Source of the DNA: an uncultured Porphyromonadaceae bacterium
GTDB taxonomy: Bacteria > Bacteroidota > Bacteroidia > Bacteroidales > Muribaculaceae
DNA length: 64,000 nucleotides
Direction of reading: 5' to 3'
NCBI GenBank assembly: GCA_947643165.1
Contig: CANRVB010000009.1
Coordinates: 25,258-89,257, forward strand
Made by a program: the position numbers and the translations under genes. Positions 53,733 to 62,762 of this stretch are shown one piece after another. Below the pieces are notes generated by a model. It had not been told where the DNA came from. It did not search any database and was given only the letters and a program-made list of their open reading frames with translations. How positions within the stretch are numbered: position 1 is the stretch's first letter; the number at the start of each line of letters is the position of its first letter.

Positions 53733-56700
53733 ATGAGAAGAACCTCCATTTCTGTTGCGGCTGCAGCCGCACTTCTCACGAGCTCTTCAGCAGTTGCAGT
53801 CGTGCAACCATCTGAGGGGGGGGTAATTACAGTAGCGTAGCCCCGCAAAACCAACAGACTGCCACATGTACCGGAACGATTGTCGACGAAGAAGGCGAAC
53901 CCCTCATCGGCGCAACTGTCCGTGTCGACGGTACGCAGTTGGCCACTTCTACCAACATCGATGGCAAATTCAGCCTTGCCGGAGTTAAGAACGGTGCCAC
54001 TCTGATCATCACCTATATCGGATACGATCAGATCAAGACCGTTTGGGATGGAAAGCCACTCTCCATCACCATGAGCTCACAGGCCAATTCGCTCGACGAA
54101 GTTGTTGTCATTGGTTTCGGTGTGCAGAAAAAATCCGACCTCACCGGTGCCGTTGCACAGGTAAGCATGGATGAAGTTCTCGGCGACCGACCCGTCATCA
54201 ACGCTGCAGCTGCCCTCCAGGGTGCCATCCCCGGACTCATGGTTAGCGGTTCTTCAGGTCCCGGTCAGACTAAATCACTCAATATCCGAGGCGACCTCTC
54301 CATCAACGGAGGTAGCCCGCTCGTCCTTATCGACAACGTCGAGGGCGACATCTCCCAGCTCAGCCCCGACGACATCGAGACCGTCACCGTGCTTAAGGAC
54401 GCCTCCGCATCGGCCATTTATGGTGCGCGTGCTGCCGCAGGCGTTGTCCTCGTCACGACCAAGCGCCCCAAACAGGACACTCGCTTCAATCTCACCTACA
54501 GCTTCTCGCAAGGTTGGGAGCGTTCCATCAATCGTCCCGAGCAGGCTCCGCTCCTCGATTATATCAACGCATACCGCGAAGCCGGCTACTCAAACCAGTA
54601 CTGGGCAGGCGACGGTAACCTCGACACATGGGAGCAACTCATCGGCCAGTATCGCGCTGGTTCACTCGACGGTGTCCTCGACAACGGTATATACAAACAC
54701 TCCGACGGCAAGATATACTACCTCAAGGAGAGCGACGTCCAGGGTTCTATCCTCGGCACAGGCGCACTTTCCAATCACAACGTCTCTGTGTCCGGTGGCA
54801 CCGAAAAGATCCGCTTCCGCATGTCCGGAAACTACAGCCGTGAGAACGGTCCCCTCATCACAAACAAAGACATGTACGTCCGCAAGGCCATAAGCTCGTT
54901 CATATCGGCCGACGTCACAAGCTGGTTCACACAGGAACTCAGCATGTTCTACACACATACCAAGAATACCGGTCTGTCGGGTAACATCCGCGACCCCTAT
55001 GCCACACGACTCATCTCTTGGTATCCCGTCGACGGTTATATGCCCGCCGACTACCTCTCCAACAGCGACGAGGACCTCATCATCGACTCGCCCAAAAACT
55101 CATACATGGTTTCGCCTGTGGCACACAACTCACACTCGATTCCGCGTATACAGATCAAGAGCATCATCAAGCCCCTAAAGGACTGGACGATAACCGGCGA
55201 ATACACCTACAACCAGGACACCTACGACTACAAGACCTACACCGGTGTCATAAACTACGCCGACGTACAGCTCGCCCAGAAAACATATCCTACCGACCCC
55301 ACCAAGGACGTCTACGGAATCTGCAAGGATCTCACCAAGTACAACGCCCTTAACATCTACACCAACTACCTCCTCGACCTCGGTAAGCACCACTTCACCG
55401 TGATGGCCGGTTTCAACCAGGAGAGCTACTACTACTCGCGCCTCTATCCCACCATCCAAGGACAGGCCGTCATAACCGTACCGTCGTTTGGCGGAGGTAC
55501 AGGCGAGAAGACAATCAGCGAGAGCTACTCCGAATACACCATCCGTGGCGGTTTCGGACGTCTCACCTACAACTTCGACGAGCGCTACCTCCTCTCATTG
55601 AGCGGCCGCTACGACGGTTCATCCAAATTCCCCAAGGAAAACCGCTTCGGCTTCTTCCCCTCCGTATCAGCAGCATGGCGAATCACCCAGGAAAGCTTCA
55701 TGGAAGGCACTCGCGGTTGGCTCGATGAACTCAAGCCACGCATATCCTACGGCTCCATCGGTAACCAGGCCATCAGCCCCTACGGCTTCGTAGCTAATAT
55801 GTCCATCGGACAGAGCACCACATGGCTCGACGGCGGAAACAAAGTCACCGTTATCGGTGTTCCCGGACTTGTCCGCGGCAACTACACTTGGGAGACCGTC
55901 AAGACATTCAACGTCGGAGTCGATTTCCGCATGCTCAACGCACGCCTCCAGGGTTCATTCGAATGGTACCGCCGTGCCACATCAGGCATGCTCGCTGCCG
56001 GTTCCGAGCTTCCCTCTACTGTAGGTGCCTCAGCACCCCTCCAGAACATCGCCGACATGCGCACCGACGGCTACGAGCTCTCCATCAACTGGCAGGACCG
56101 CGTAGGCGACTGGAGCTATCGCGTAGGATTCAACCTCTACGACCACATGTCGAAGATCACAAAATTCGACAACAAGACCGGCAACCTCAGCCAGTGGTAC
56201 AACGGACGTGAGCTCAACCAGATCTGGGGTTACGTCAGCGACGGTTACTACACCATCGACGACTTCGACCTCGAAAAAGCCAAAAAAGGCACATGGGAAC
56301 TCAAGGAAGGCGTAACATCCATCCAAGGCTACATCGTTCGTCCCGGCGATGAGAAATTCAGAGACCTCAACGGCGACGGTATCATTAACACTGGCGCCAG
56401 CACAGTCGACGATCCAGGCGACCGTAAAGTCATCGGTAACTCGACCTCTCGCTTCCAGTTCGGAGCTAACGCCGGTGTAAGCTGGAAAGGCTTCGACCTC
56501 GACATCATGCTCCAGGGCGTTGGTAAACGCGACTACTGGCTCGGCAGCGCATCCCTCTTCCCGTTCGGCGGAGCCGGTGCCGATGGCGTGTTCTGGCCCA
56601 TATATTACAACCAGACCGACTACTGGACCGCTAAGAGCTACGATCCCGAAAGCCCCGACTACATGGTCGCTGAAAACCCCGACGCTAAGCTGTTCCGTAT

Positions 56701-56974
56701 CTACGGACAGGAAGGCAACGTAGGCAGCAACACCCGTACAAGCACTAAGTACCTCCAGAACGCATCATACCTCCGTATCAAGAACGTCACACTCGGCTAC
56801 ACATTCCCCGCCAAGTGGATCAACAAACTCTCTATCAACCAGTTCAGAATATACGGCAGCGTCGAGAATCTCCACACATTCACATCTCTCCCCAAAGGAT
56901 ACGACCCCGAGAGCATGTCTTGGTCATATCCCTTCTACCGCACTTGGTCTGTTGGAGCTACAATAACCTTCTAA
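53733..56974 (+). CDS. SusC/RagA-like TonB-dependent transporter, frame broken at a poly-G tract
   Basis: Outer-membrane importer that works with the SusD lipoprotein downstream. Translation from ATG 53733 gives a signal peptide (MRRTSISVAAAAALLT) and then, because of a run of eight G at 53816-53823, reaches TAG at 53838 after 35 codons. The other frame is open from the G-run to 56974: a carboxypeptidase-like domain (TGTIVDEEGEPLIGATVRVDG), a plug domain (LNIRGDLSINGGSPLVLIDN; VTVLKDASASAIYGARAAAG) and a 22-strand-type barrel ending WSVGATITF. One extra G (or two fewer) joins them into a protein of about 1080 residues. No ATG or GTG start exists in the downstream frame before 53939. It may be phase-variable, or the G count may be misread. 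Confidence 0.85.
53816..53823. repeat. G8 homopolymer tract inside susC
   Basis: Eight consecutive G directly after the signal-peptide codons; the protein is out of frame at G8 and in frame at G9 or G6. Confidence 0.9.
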
Positions 56975-56989
56975 ATCACGAACAATTAT

Positions 56990-59092
56990 ATGAAACTCAA
57001 AAATATAGCATTGCCCGTTATCGGGCTGGCAATCGGTGCATCGATGCTCTCTTCATGCAACGACGACTTCCTCGAGAAGTACCCGCAGACATCGCTCACC
57101 GACCAGAACGCATTCCAGACCTACGACAACTTCAAGGCCTACATGTACAACTGCTACGGCCTGTTCACAAACACAGCGATCTGGACAAACCATAACAACT
57201 CATACTACTACGCCACCCAGTGGAGCAGTGACTTCTACTCAGGCCTCATGACAAACCGCGAGGACAGCTACAACCCGTACGCCTGGCAGAACATCACTAC
57301 CACCACTACATCCTCCAACTGGAGCTTCACCCCGATCCGTACCATCAACATCATGCTTGAGCATATCGAAAGCAGCCGCCTCAACGAAACCCAGAAACGT
57401 CACTGGCGCTCCGTCGGCTACTTCTTCCACTCATGGTGGTACATGGAGCTTGTCAACAAATACGGCGATGTACCCTACATCACATCGGTCCTTTCCGATG
57501 AGTCTCCCGAGGCATATGGCCCCCGCACACCGCGTAAGGCTGTGTCCGATAGCATCATTTCGCGACTTGAATACGCCATCGCAAACATCGGTGACTGCTC
57601 CAACGACGGCGACAACTGCGTCACTGCCGACGCTTGCCGCGCAGCTCTCAGCCGTTTCCTCCTCCGCGAAGGCACATGGGCCAAATATCACAACCTCGAC
57701 GAGCCATATCAGACATACCTCCAGAAGTGCTTGGACGTATCACAGCAGCTCATGTCAAGATACCCCAACCTCTATTACGGCAAAGGCTTCAACAAATATC
57801 CCGGTGCTGGATACGATGAAGTCATGACCACCGAGAACCTTACCGGAGTACCGGGCATCATCATGTTCAAGGAATATAACGACCTCCTCTGCCACCGCTA
57901 CAGCGACCTCATCCACGTTGAGGCTCACCGTTGCGATGCTCCGCAGCACACTGTCGACATGTTCCTCATGAAAAACGGCAAACCAATCAACAACACTACC
58001 TCCGGATTTGCCGGTGGCGAAGGCAAAGACCTCTACGACTACTTCCTCGACCGCGATCCACGACTCCTCATCAACTTCGAGCCGCCGGCCCAGGCAAACA
58101 TCGTAAACTTCGCAAACCCCGACAACGTCACCACATTCAAGAAATGGACATTCTGGCAGCCCGGTCAGAATCTCAACGGTGGCAAATTTGTCGTTGACGA
58201 AGAATACGCCCAAAAGTTCCGTCGCTACATCGACTACCTCGGTGCAAACATCTACTGCGACAACGGTACCGGCGACGAATCCCTCGGTGCGAAGCGCCTT
58301 CCCGGACATAACTGGGGCGGATCAATGTGCCACTCCTCGCCAAACATATCTTCCTACAGCCAGACCGACAACTACATGCGCTGTCTCACCGGCTACTACT
58401 TCTGGAAACATTACACCTCATGGGAAGTTGGCTCTAACGGAAACTACCAGACATCCGACAAGCCCATCTTCACCATCGAGGAAGTCCTCCTCAACTATGC
58501 TGAGGCAGCCTTCGAGCTCGGTCAGTTCAACCAGTCCGTTGCCGATATAACCATCAACAAACTCCGCGACCGCGTCGAAGTTGCCCGCATGAACGTAGCC
58601 GAGATCACTGCCGACTTCGATCCCGACCGCGACAAAGGCACAGCACCTTGGACACGCGGATATGACGCCATGACCAACTACGAAGTCGACCCCGTCCTCT
58701 GGGAAATACGTCGCGAGCGCATGGTCGAGCTCTTCGGTCAAGGATTCGCATTCTACGACATCCGCCGCTGGCACAAAGCACCCTACTACGTAAACCGTCA
58801 GCCATGTGGAGCATGGGTCGACGCATCCAACTTCCCCTACGGAACAGGCAGCTATACCGGACCATTCGTCGACTACAACGAAATCAAGAACTCCGGCTAT
58901 GCAGCCTCCCAGAACACAGCCCCCGGCAAAGGATGGATCTACACATATCCCAGCCCCCTCTCCACAGGCAAAGGATGGCTTGACACCTACTATCTCTGGA
59001 TGGTACCCACCTACGAAATCACAATGAACCCCGAACTCACTCAGAACCCCGGCTACGAAGCCCTCTTCGGCTCCGCCAGCGCCGCCGAGTGA
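56990..59092 (+). CDS. SusD/RagB-like outer-membrane lipoprotein
   Basis: Surface lipoprotein that captures the nutrient and closes over the SusC pore. The 700-residue protein starts with a lipoprotein signal; the lipobox is MLSSC with Cys23 as the acylated residue. The alpha-helical TPR-rich SusD core is visible (NDDFLEKYPQ, WWYMELVNKYGDVPY, ALSRFLLREG, VLLNYAEAAFELG). The C-terminal region has the standard RRERMVELFGQGFAFYDIRRW motif. It is longer than most SusD proteins (500-650). It lies 15 nt after susC. No glycoside hydrolase is next to the pair, so the substrate is unknown. Confidence 0.94.
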   Translation: MKLKNIALPVIGLAIGASMLSSCNDDFLEKYPQTSLTDQNAFQTYDNFKAYMYNCYGLFTNTAIWTNHNNSYYYATQWSSDFYSGLMTNREDSYNPYAWQNITTTTTSSNWSFTPIRTINIMLEHIESSRLNETQKRHWRSVGYFFHSWWYMELVNKYGDVPYITSVLSDESPEAYGPRTPRKAVSDSIISRLEYAIANIGDCSNDGDNCVTADACRAALSRFLLREGTWAKYHNLDEPYQTYLQKCLDVSQQLMSRYPNLYYGKGFNKYPGAGYDEVMTTENLTGVPGIIMFKEYNDLLCHRYSDLIHVEAHRCDAPQHTVDMFLMKNGKPINNTTSGFAGGEGKDLYDYFLDRDPRLLINFEPPAQANIVNFANPDNVTTFKKWTFWQPGQNLNGGKFVVDEEYAQKFRRYIDYLGANIYCDNGTGDESLGAKRLPGHNWGGSMCHSSPNISSYSQTDNYMRCLTGYYFWKHYTSWEVGSNGNYQTSDKPIFTIEEVLLNYAEAAFELGQFNQSVADITINKLRDRVEVARMNVAEITADFDPDRDKGTAPWTRGYDAMTNYEVDPVLWEIRRERMVELFGQGFAFYDIRRWHKAPYYVNRQPCGAWVDASNFPYGTGSYTGPFVDYNEIKNSGYAASQNTAPGKGWIYTYPSPLSTGKGWLDTYYLWMVPTYEITMNPELTQNPGYEALFGSASAAE

Positions 59093-59115
59093 TCCACATC
59101 ATCGGATATACAAAC

Positions 59116-59146
59116 GAAAAAGAGGAGGCCCCGCCCCCTCTTTTTC
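59116..59146 (+). terminator. Terminator of susC-susD
   Basis: GAAAAAGAGG (59116-59125) pairs perfectly with CCTCTTTTTC (59137-59146); the T-rich right arm gives the T-run. Confidence 0.8.
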
Positions 59147-59237
59147 ATTTGTATGGTGGTCAATCCCGGATTGAAATCCATCATACCGTCCGGTCCGCCC
59201 TTGTCATGTCACCAACGACCGTCATCAAATCGTACGG

Positions 59238-59254
59238 ACATGCCTTCGGCATGT
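59238..59254. repeat. Hairpin repeat, copy 1
   Basis: ACATGCC (59238-59244), loop TTC, GGCATGT (59248-59254). A close copy sits at 60128-60144 in the same orientation, so the two flank the DUF5009 remnant. Confidence 0.65.
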
Positions 59255-59301
59255 TGATCATCAATGTATTGTATGGCATGTTGATCATCCTTGTATTGTA
59301 T
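59248..59301. repeat. Two 27-bp tandem repeats
   Basis: Units 59248-59274 and 59275-59301 (GGCATGTTGATCATC, two variable bases, TGTATTGTAT) differ at only two positions. The first unit shares its start with the hairpin repeat. Confidence 0.85.
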
Positions 59302-59365
59302 CATCCTTGGCATATTGGATCGCATTGCGCATTTTATCCCCGGCATTATCCCACCGATCGCCCCC

Positions 59366-60100
59366 TCACAACCTGATATATATCCTCCTTTTCCACAACG
59401 GATAACCAGCCAACCACGTCACCCCCACACACAACAGCGAATATACCAGCGACGGCAACCCCGAATCCCCATCCCCAATCCTCGACAGACAATGCTCATA
59501 CAGATAAGAGGGCAGGGCAGCGCCATCCACATTGATCACCCACACCACAGTGATCAGCAACTCACTGAAAACATAAAGAATCAGCGGATTCACACCAAAC
59601 ACCGTCACCACCGGAGTCCAGCCCCTGTACCCCTTTATATCGATCAGCCATATCATAACACCCAGCAGCTGCGCCCCCAGCCCGCAAGTCGTCAGCACAA
59701 ACGTCGGCGACCACACCTTCTTGTTCACCGGAAGCACACCCGACAAAACATATCCCGCAGCAGCCATCAGAGCACCGGCCAGCAGCAGATTCATCACCCG
59801 CCTGTAATTATCCCCCGTCTCAATCAGCATCCGCCCGATCAGATAACCGATCAGAACATGAGCGATCGACGGAACCGTTCCCAGCAGACCCTCCGGATCA
59901 AACGCCGTCCGCTCCGGAAGCCATTCATGATACATATGACTCTCACCGAATATCGCCAGATCAACACGCGCCAGCACATTCTCCGCACTCGGAGCATAAC
60001 CGTTCATCGTCAGAAGAACCACACCATACCCCGCAAGAAACAACCCGATCAGCCACTTCACACCACGCTCATTCACCCACAACGCCAGCAACGCCGCCAC
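59366..60100 (-). pseudogene. 5'-truncated DUF5009/NagX-like membrane acyltransferase
   Basis: A frame of 244 residues with six to seven hydrophobic segments, matching the C-terminal two thirds of the DUF5009/COG4299 family (heparan-alpha-glucosaminide N-acetyltransferase-like). Family features are the long IGDGD-type loop, VNPLILYVFSELL and the end GYPLWKRRIYIRL. Family members run to about 370-400 residues with an RLLSLDILRG-type start that is missing here; the frame opens only with a GTG at 60100 and meets a stop a few codons upstream, right at a hairpin repeat. I therefore read it as truncated and probably dead, though the remaining frame is intact. Confidence 0.7.
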
Positions 60101-60522
60101 ACCCGACAGTCGGTGTCAACCGTAGGGATATGCCTTTGGCATGTTGAATCTCCATCATTAAGCAAACCGGAGTCACCATTGCTACGTACCGAAGGCACGT
60201 TCTGCGAATCAGTTGCCATGTGCTGTGAATGCGACCTCATTGATTTGGAAGATGTTGGCATATCTCACCTTACGTACACACTTTTGCATCAGTTGCCTTT
60301 TGAAGATGCATCATAATGAACTTACGATGACCGCCGTCCTCGGCATTGAGTTTCACTACGGCGTATACTGTCTTTATACTCCCGCTGAAAAAGTCTAAGA
60401 CAGTGGAATCTTCTTCAGCTCCGGCTTACCCTATTTGTTAGTTGCTCAGTGACGCAATGGGGGGGTAGCGTGGCGGTCTTACCAATATTGTCCTTGCAGT
60501 GTAAAGGCTTTTAATTCGCAGT
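60101..60522. other. 422-base non-coding region with repeat copy
   Basis: Holds the second hairpin repeat (60128-60144), short decayed open stretches such as the plus-strand end VLGIEFHYGVYCLY at 60333-60398, and a G7 run at 60459-60465. No gene is supported. Confidence 0.5.
60128..60144. repeat. Hairpin repeat, copy 2
   Basis: ATATGCC (60128-60134), loop TTT, GGCATGT (60138-60144): the copy-1 hairpin with one G-T pair, same orientation, at the truncation point of the DUF5009 remnant. Confidence 0.6.
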
Positions 60523-61401
60523 TTAGTCTTTGTTATTTGAGTAGTTTAATATTTCAACGAATTGATTAGCGATTTCTACAACCGATAAATTAGAACTATT
60601 GATTGCGATAGAGTCGCTAAGCATAGGACTAAATGTAATAGCCATTTCAGCAGTAATATTATGCCAAATAGGTAGGATAAAACCTTCATATTTTGACCCG
60701 AGCGCAAATAAAGCATTAAATTCTCTCTGAGTCCAATATTTTTTAATATAGAACTCAGAAAGCACAACTATTGCAAATTTTGAATGTTGAAGACCTTGGT
60801 CAATGTTCATACGAATACTTTTACCCCAAGTCAGTATATTTCTATCATACCAGACTTTTACTTCTCTTTCGATTAAAGCTGCAACTAAGCCATCAACGAA
60901 CGGCACTTTATCCTCTGATGCGTGTGATATGAATACATCATAGGCTTCCTCTAGAGGTACAGAAAGTAAAGGATATATTTGAGAAAGTCGAGCCTGTTCC
61001 ATCTTAACTTCATTTACAGTGCGAGTAATTGCACTGATTTTTGAATTATGGGCTGCGTCTATACGCTCTCGTTCTTTAATACGCTTTTTCTCATCATCTG
61101 CCTGAGCTTTATGTAACTTCTTTTCTTCAATGTGCAGTTGCTTTTCTTTGGCACATCGTTTCTTTTCTAGATCAGCAATTTCCTTTTCAAATTTTAATAC
61201 CTCTTTAGAATGACGGTCCGATTCTGACATCTTAGATTTTACAGTCGATGTAGACTTTGCTTTTCTTGCTTCTGCTACGGCTTTTGTTGTCTTAGTTTCG
61301 GCATCAACCTTACGCTTACGTTTGTAAGCAATTTTTGTGGATAAATCGTTGATTTCACTGCGATGGCGGTTGATGGAACTTTGGATAGAAGATATACTCA
61401 T
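60523..61401 (-). CDS. TIR-domain protein with N-terminal coiled-coil
   Basis: A 292-residue soluble protein. Residues about 10-145 form a long, highly charged coiled-coil rich in Lys, Glu and Ala. Residues about 152-292 form a TIR domain with AYDVFISHASEDK (153-165), VWYDRNILTWGKS and IVVLSEFYIKKYWTQREFNAL; Glu237 in WTQREF fits the catalytic glutamate of NAD-consuming TIR enzymes. Bacterial TIR proteins often act in anti-phage defence by depleting NAD or making cyclic ADP-ribose signals; that role here is inference. It follows an unrecognised 134-residue gene by 79 nt and is AT-rich compared with its neighbours. Confidence 0.85.
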   Translation of the reverse strand: MSISSIQSSINRHRSEINDLSTKIAYKRKRKVDAETKTTKAVAEARKAKSTSTVKSKMSESDRHSKEVLKFEKEIADLEKKRCAKEKQLHIEEKKLHKAQADDEKKRIKERERIDAAHNSKISAITRTVNEVKMEQARLSQIYPLLSVPLEEAYDVFISHASEDKVPFVDGLVAALIEREVKVWYDRNILTWGKSIRMNIDQGLQHSKFAIVVLSEFYIKKYWTQREFNALFALGSKYEGFILPIWHNITAEMAITFSPMLSDSIAINSSNLSVVEIANQFVEILNYSNNKD

Positions 61402-61480
61402 AGGAGAGATTTAAGAATACTTAATTGTAAGAATAGTTCGCGTTTGATAAGCGGTTGCTTAGTGGCAGTCTTAATAATCG

Positions 61481-61885
61481 TTATATCATATTTGATAGTA
61501 TCTGCGCGAGTGTCGTGTCAGTTGTTTGATTTTTACGTTGACCAAGTGCGCTCTTTAACTGAGCTGCATTTTGGCAGGAATAACCGCTATAAAATTCAGC
61601 CAAACCATCTTTAGTGAGATGCTTAATTAAGTCAACATGATAATATTTTTTCAATGTCTGTAATGACGAATAATATAATTTATCGTAATTAAGCAGCTCG
61701 ATGAGTTTATAAAAAGGGTTTGCGCCTTTGCTTACTCCTTCGGGTCCGTCATATATGCGGTCGGCAAACCGCATAATACAGTCCATTAGTCCCTGATTTC
61801 TACGGTATTTTTCAGGAATAGTATCAATCCATTCGTTAAGTACGGGATTAATTGGCAAATCGTATGTGAGGTCGGGGTAGTTCAT
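61481..61885 (-). CDS. Hypothetical protein, upstream partner of the TIR gene
   Basis: A 134-residue predicted soluble protein, mostly helical, with no signal peptide, membrane segment or motif that I recognise (begins MNYPDLTYDLPINPVLNEW; middle part YKLIELLNYDKLYYSSLQTL). It stands directly upstream of the TIR gene on the same strand and shares its low G+C content, so the two are probably one transcript. It could be a sensor, regulator or antitoxin-like partner; nothing in the sequence decides. A weak -7-like TAATTTG lies at 61917-61911. Confidence 0.6.
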   Translation of the reverse strand: MNYPDLTYDLPINPVLNEWIDTIPEKYRRNQGLMDCIMRFADRIYDGPEGVSKGANPFYKLIELLNYDKLYYSSLQTLKKYYHVDLIKHLTKDGLAEFYSGYSCQNAAQLKSALGQRKNQTTDTTLAQILSNMI

Positions 61886-61965
61886 TTTTTTATATTTTAT
61901 TGTAACGAAACAAATTAGTTCAAAGCATTGAGTGAAAATTGCCAGATTTTCAGGTTGCTAAAAAC

Positions 61966-61985
61966 AAAGCGTAGATATACGCTTT
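61966..61985. repeat. 8-bp perfect hairpin
   Basis: AAAGCGTA, loop GATA, TACGCTTT. It lies between the TIR cassette and the DUF5009 remnant; function unknown. Confidence 0.4.
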
Positions 61986-62149
61986 CTCAAAAATATAATA
62001 GATTTCCCGCGTGCCGTAGCGATAAATTCCTCTGAGCAACGCTCCCACAGCGTGGAAGTCCAAGCGCAAATTTACTAAAATCTCTTATATTACACACAAT
62101 TATGCGGCGTGAGATATCATCATAGAGCAAATTTTGCGCCATAATCCCC

Positions 62150-62236
62150 CCTGCCCACAACCTAATATATACTCTCCGCTTCCATCGCAGATAACTTCCC
62201 ACCAACCTTACCGATAACGTACCCCAAAGACGTTCC
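62150..62236 (-). pseudogene. C-terminal relic of a second DUF5009-like gene
   Basis: The minus strand reads LVGSYLRWKRRVYIRL, closely matching the end of the remnant at 59366 (LAGYPLWKRRIYIRL), and the DNA is visibly alike over about 70 bases. The stop codon at the matching position is changed to TGG. Nothing of the rest of the gene is present. Confidence 0.65.
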
Positions 62237-62496
62237 AATAATATATTACGAACTACTGGGGCGTTATTATTCTATCACTATTTTGTCTGACTGTTTGGGT
62301 AAAACTTTATAAACCCATATTCTCACCTTGTGTTTTGTATGAATTTTATTTAGTTAAATTAACTTATACGTACGCAAAGTCTCATTACTATGCACTTTAA
62401 GTGGCAATTTTCATATTTCCAAAGGAATGACATATATTAAGCATCGAATTATACCTACACGATAATGATAGTTCGTTATTTTCATGCTTTATGGAT

Positions 62497-62527
62497 TTTG
62501 ATGATTTAAAAACAATTCTTACTTTTG
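62497..62527 (+). promoter_or_regulatory. Promoter of the GIY-YIG gene
   Basis: TTTG (62497-62500), 19-nt spacer, TACTTTTG (62520-62527): an exact consensus. The predicted leader is about 230 nt, unusually long for this window. Confidence 0.6.
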
Positions 62528-62747
62528 CAGAGTGATCCCAATAGGGTGGACTTAATTGTCCACTCACTATGTTTTGCTTTCATGTTGAAAGCAGATTGAA
62601 TCTGAATTAAATGATACGGATATTTCTTGGGATTGCATCATTATTTAGAATTGGTACACCATCTGTACATTATGGTGTGCAGTTTTTGTATATATGTCCA
62701 CATATAGCTGGATGTTTTGAGTCTACAATGGCCAATGAATATGTCAG

Positions 62748-62755
62748 AAAGGAGG
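62748..62755 (+). promoter_or_regulatory. Perfect Shine-Dalgarno site of the GIY-YIG gene
   Basis: AAAGGAGG, 7 nt before ATG 62763. Such sites are nearly absent from the other genes here and are typical of phage or mobile genes. Confidence 0.75.
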
Positions 62756-62762
62756 CGTATAT

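Larger units (their letters stand above)
61886..62762. other. 877-base region without intact gene
   Basis: AT-rich. It contains a perfect 8-bp hairpin (61966-61985), a remnant of a DUF5009 gene end (62150-62236), a rightward promoter (62497-62527), and a leader of about 230 nt with two small hairpins (62546-62563 and 62656-62678) before the GIY-YIG gene. No tRNA or other RNA gene was recognised. Confidence 0.5.

Noticed and set aside
54171..54893. Plus-strand open frame of 240 codons inside susC
   Set aside because: Ser/Thr/Pro/Arg-rich low-complexity translation in a shifted frame of a gene with strong codon bias; a shadow.
59238..59301. CRISPR array
   Set aside because: Only two adjacent 27-bp units without spacers, and no cas genes anywhere in the window.
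59291..60316. Long plus-strand open frame of 341 codons opposite the DUF5009 remnant
   Set aside because: Its translation is rich in Pro, His, Arg and Gln without any domain, the usual mirror image of a hydrophobic membrane-protein gene on the other strand.
60459..60465. G7 run near the TIR gene as another phase-variable tract
   Set aside because: It lies outside any supported gene or promoter, so no switching effect can be proposed.
61886..62762. tRNA or integration site near the TIR and GIY-YIG genes
   Set aside because: No cloverleaf, CCA-end or integrase was found, so no attachment site can be claimed.
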